Origin: Chionis minor
Taxonomy: Eukaryota > Chordata > Aves > Charadriiformes > Chionididae
Length of the DNA stretch: 64,000 nt
Assembly (NCBI GenBank): GCA_013398295.1
Contig: VZSF01001887.1
Coordinates: forward strand, 1-64,000
Reading direction: 5' to 3'
Part shown: piece by piece, positions 60,093-64,000 of the stretch
Position numbering within the stretch: the stretch's first letter is position 1
Layout: every line of letters begins with the position of its first letter
Position numbers and translations under genes: made by a program
The notes under the pieces: model-generated
Told to the model about the DNA's origin: nothing
Databases searched by the model: none
What the model saw: only the letters and a program-made list of their open reading frames with translations

Positions 60093-63000
60093 TTAGCTCT
60101 AAAAATTAACCCCATTTTTCACCCTTATAAAACAGGCTAATGTGCTAAATATAGAAGTATCTGAGCAATGAGAATACAAAACATAAACCCTTAAAACAAA
60201 AAAGCTACCTTAAAAAAAATGAGGACATCTGGGATTTGGGTTGGGTTTTTTGTTATGGATTTTGGGGGGTTGGTTGGTTTGGTTTTTTTTCCCCTTTTTT
60301 TCTTTTCTTCACAAACTCAGGCACCTACCCAAATCCTCAACGTGAACCAGTAGTATCCACCACCTTTCAAGAAGGAAGAAACAGGCTTGTGTCCATTGTC
60401 CCATGCAGGCAGATTCCACTTGGTGTACTAGCAAGGACTGACAGGAAAAGCTGGTAAGAAGGTTTCAGTGTTGCTATTCCCAAACTCTGTATTTCACCAT
60501 GATATATAATAATCACTGACCCATCCTCCATCATTGTCAGATCACATCTGCCACTTGGATGGCATGAGATTTTAAAAAGAAGAGGCATTTTGCCACAAAC
60601 CACTTCAGTGAAAGGGCTTCTACTATTTTTGTGACAGGACTGCAGACCTGAAGGCGCTGAACTTCCTGCATCAGAGCAGATCTTGAACATCTCAAGTCCT
60701 CAGAAACCATAAGATCACTAGTGAAGTCTCAGAGCTTTATCCAAACTGAGCCATTGAGTCTTCCTCAACCAAGGTGCTGGTTACTGCTCAAGAGATCCAT
60801 GACATGTAGCTACCTGCTGGGGTTGATGGTGCCTATGGTACACAGGGGTATATGTGTCTTTGGGACAGGCTGAAGGCAGAAAGCAAATACATGCAACAGC
60901 TCTGGTTAAAATACTACCCATCTAGAAAACTGCAACCTGTCTCATCTATGCAAAAATCTCTCTGCCTCCTAGAAGGAGTCTTTCCTGTGCAGAGAAAGGA
61001 AAAATAGGCTTAATTACAGTCATATCTGATTATTGGCAAGTATTTAAATGGACAAAAATGGATTCCAAGTAAAATTCTACCACTCCAACATTTTTACCCT
61101 TACTCAAGATCAATAGGCATGCAAAGGGCTTTGCTGCATTACAAATCTTAGTTAAAGCAAGCAAATCCTTGTTTGATTTGCTATAGATACAGTAGTTAGG
61201 TTGCAAAAATAAAAACTCACAGTTTGGTGAGCCTGAGTGCAAAACCACGCAAGAGTCATACACTAGGGCAGCTTTTCTATGAAGTCTTAGAGGCTTTTTA
61301 GGTGCTTTAGCAGTTCAGTCATGAGACCAGTACATTTTTATCAGCCCAGGAAAACACACAGCCCACGAAAAATTAACAGATTGGGCTTTTTACTGTACTG
61401 CACAAAGTACATTCACCAGTCCCAGTGACTGCTGCAATCCCAAAAGTAAATAGCTCCTGTACACTTAAAAAGATTTTTACCTGTTGAGTCTTTAATACAC
61501 TAGCAAACTGCAAAATTTGGAAAAACATCACTTTAACTGGATTATTTTTGCTTGTTGTTGAAGAGGACTGTCATGCAGACAATACCATTTAAAAAAAACC
61601 AAGCACAACAGAACAACAAAATCTAAGCAAGTACACACATGTAAATTGAAAATACTATCCAAGTTAGTTACTGGAAGGTTTAATTTGGGCCACCCCAAGA
61701 CTACATGGGCCAAAACTAATAGGAAATTTGTGAAAAACCCATTGAAATAGGCTTGGAGAGTGAGAAAAACATTTTTGAAGATCAATTTTCTAACTTGTGA
61801 GTGGAGCTGTCAGCAGCATTGTCCAGTAACAGCAACACAAACCCAGATTAAATATATTTCTCTGCTTAGGAAAATCTAAACCTTCATTTCTCACTCCACA
61901 AGCCAAAACCATACACAGCCTCTATGTGCTCTAGCTTCTGTTGTTGATACTCCAGTTAGTACAAAATACGTAAATATTTACTGAGCAGAACCAAACCAAA
62001 AAAACCCCCAGCATATGAAAGAAAGTGACTCCTTTGCCTGGTCTTACAGTCAATTTTCTGAGACATGCAAGTTCAAGTTCTTGTGGGAGTAGTGGTGAAG
62101 CAGCAGTCTTTGTGCTCATTTAAGTTTGAATGATATCCTTTGTTCAATTTCCCCCTCTTTCATTGAGATGAGAAAATAAATAATTAAGATTTGCTCCAAA
62201 TCAAAGTAAGTTTTCTGCCAATTTTTTTTCCCCTCAGCAGCTGACCTAAAGACTGTAGTAAAAAAAAAAAAAATCAATTATTTCCAGATACTTAATTGTG
62301 ATGGTGATCTGAAACCTACAGGATTACCAAGAAGAGGACGTACAAGTATGAGGACCATCTGTTGGCTGTGATTGTCTGAAAACTGGATGGGACCTATTAC
62401 ACCCCACCAACAAATTACATGCCAAGAAACCACACCGGAGCGCGTAGCATCTGATAAGTTATTATTATGAAGTTTATTGGCAGTTTATCAGCAGGCAATA
62501 CCAATACTGCCTCAGGTGAACTACGCTGTACTAATTCAGGAAACCCAGAGAGATTGCTCCAAAACAAACAGATGACACAGCAGATGAGAAATACTGAGCA
62601 CAGCAAGAGTTGGTAGCAAGATAACCTATCTCACCAGGGTATGAATCTCACCAGAGGATGAAGAGATGCACCTGAAAACTATATGAAGGGATGAAGTAGC
62701 ACTCTCAAAGAGGTATTTGGCTGCACCAGCACCACCTCGCAGCAAAATTACCACTCAGCAATTTAAAAATGCATTTTGTGATGGAATACGTGATACTGCT
62801 GAAAAACTTTTGCGTGCGTGACAAAATGATCTAATTTCACTTGCCAAACTGTATTTGCAAAGTCCACTGCCTCTGTCTCATACACACGCACAGACTCGGC
62901 TTTTAAACGAAGTGTTATCATTTATGTTACGCTTACGTCCTTTATGTACTGCTGTCATTTCATAGAAATCCCATATTTGTGTGACATTATTAATTCAGAT

Positions 63001-64000
63001 AGCTGCAAATGTACTTATTCAGTAAGAATAAAAGCTACCTTACCTCCTTTCCACATTACTTGAACTCCTTAGATGCTTCTTATTTCCTACATTGACAATT
63101 TCATCATCTTTCCAAACTTGAGATTAATGATCACTGTTCATTGCAATAGGTCGTTTCATTGGTCCTTATTCTGCTATTCCAAGGGAGTTTATAGGACCTA
63201 AAGGTCAGCGATAGGGACAGCTGGGAGAACCTCAACCACAGGGGACAGTGCTTCATGGGCCAAGTCAGCCAACCCTGTGCTACACTTCAAGTTTCTGCAG
63301 GAATACTGGTGTTCAGCAGCAGGAGAAAGGCACTGGAGGCGGGGAGGAGGAGGATGGTAAGACCAGCACAAACTACGACATCCAGCTCCCAGCTGGGAAA
63401 CAGTCCCTTCGCGATAGTTGGGAGCTGGCTGAGGACAGTCCACCAACATTCTCCAAATATTGAGAGCCTCCCAAGAGAGGCCACAGGATCAAGGAAGGCA
63501 GAAAAGATGGTTTGTAGCCACATATAGGGCACAGTCAAAGAATAATCCCACAGAACGTATGAGGTGCCCAAATTCATTCTGATTTTAATGCTTATTGATT
63601 TTATTATACTGCTTCTACATGTTGTCTGGTAGCACTTTATAAATGTTTTATGTAAAATAAATAATTCAAGAAAGACACCGCTTTCTTCAGTAAAGTTTAT
63701 GACATCATGAGAGCTATTTTTTGTTACTATGCTGGCTGCAATGATGAAAGAAAAAAGAAAAGTGGGATCTAGACATTTCAAACGTGACCATTTTCTAAAT
63801 CACAGCTGCTTTTTGTGTTGCAGCAACACTATATTCAGGACTGTATTAGATATACAATATAACATAGTTTTGTCCCTTTCTGGTGCTGTTTTTAACACTT
63901 TTTCTCTCCTCTGACCCTTGATTACAATACAACTTCCTTAAATACAACAGACTGCACTTTGTTGTATTTTAATGTTATTTTGCCTTCCCCATTGTTTATT
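60093..64000. other. Unassigned DNA to end of window
   Basis: No gene is recognised. A G/T-rich run lies at 60231-60288 and A14 at 62260-62273. A minus open frame of 164 codons (63287-63781) overlaps 71- and 90-codon plus frames in a somewhat GC-richer patch. None resembles a known protein. Confidence 0.45.
60231..60288 (+). repeat. G/T-rich low-complexity run
   Basis: GGGATTTGGGTTGGG, then a G6 tract and TTGGTTGGTTTGG units. There are three closely spaced G3 runs plus a more distant G6 run. A G-quadruplex with one long loop is conceivable. Otherwise it is simple sequence. Confidence 0.75.

Noticed and set aside
63287..63781. 164-codon minus-strand open frame near the window end
   Set aside because: It overlaps two plus-strand frames, has no recognisable domain and lacks exon signals.
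1..64000. Endogenous retrovirus or LTR element
   Set aside because: I saw no paired LTRs, primer-binding site or gag/pol/env-like frames on either strand. A computed search could still find solo LTRs.

Overview
This is 64 kb of vertebrate nuclear DNA, most probably avian. The evidence is the repeat content: five truncated CR1 LINE fragments, two with the typical reverse-transcriptase C-terminus and 3' tail of bird CR1 elements. Their density is low (about 3 kb, under 5% of the window), with microsatellites, long homopolymer runs and AT-rich single-copy DNA between them. Nothing is organised like a bacterial or viral genome. There are no operons, ribosome-binding sites or dense gene packing, and almost all open frames are short and overlapping. 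I found no host protein-coding gene that I can name, so the window reads as intergenic or intronic DNA.

Layout: 1-1300 is slightly GC-rich and holds several exon-like segments with good splice signals on both strands. A CR1 3' fragment lies at 4382-4809 and a CpG-rich exon-like island at 7900-8062. An old L2-type LINE remnant sits at 13800-14240. Two stretches that look like conserved non-coding DNA (16990-17320, 18115-18660) precede the main landmark, a gene-less CpG island at 21725-22140. Homeodomain-type AT-rich sequence lies immediately downstream of it, and a candidate small exon at 23009-23062. A second plus-strand CR1 is at 24479-24955 and an old L3/CR1-like piece at 27320-27690 (minus). 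A C-rich, G-poor AT tract runs from about 28340 to 30000, and 30-39 kb is mostly unassigned.

From 35 to 48 kb there are faint ancient repeats: a 5S rRNA-like snippet, a MIR-like SINE core and two palindromic transposon-like remnants. Candidate conserved blocks lie at 43550-44170, 46190-46580 and 48290-48670. A pure (TATC)16 microsatellite is at 50815-50878 and an isolated GC-rich open frame at 52982-53200. A minus-strand CR1 tail is at 54508-54840. Finally, two CR1 pieces face each other: an endonuclease part on plus (58270-58925) and a reverse-transcriptase-to-tail part on minus (59091-60092).

Functionally, the only elements that might work for the host are the CpG island with its flanks, the candidate conserved blocks and the exon-like segments. 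Everything recognised as coding is dead retrotransposon. Repeat identities come from remembered family patterns and were not computed. I see no convincing undescribed biological system here.
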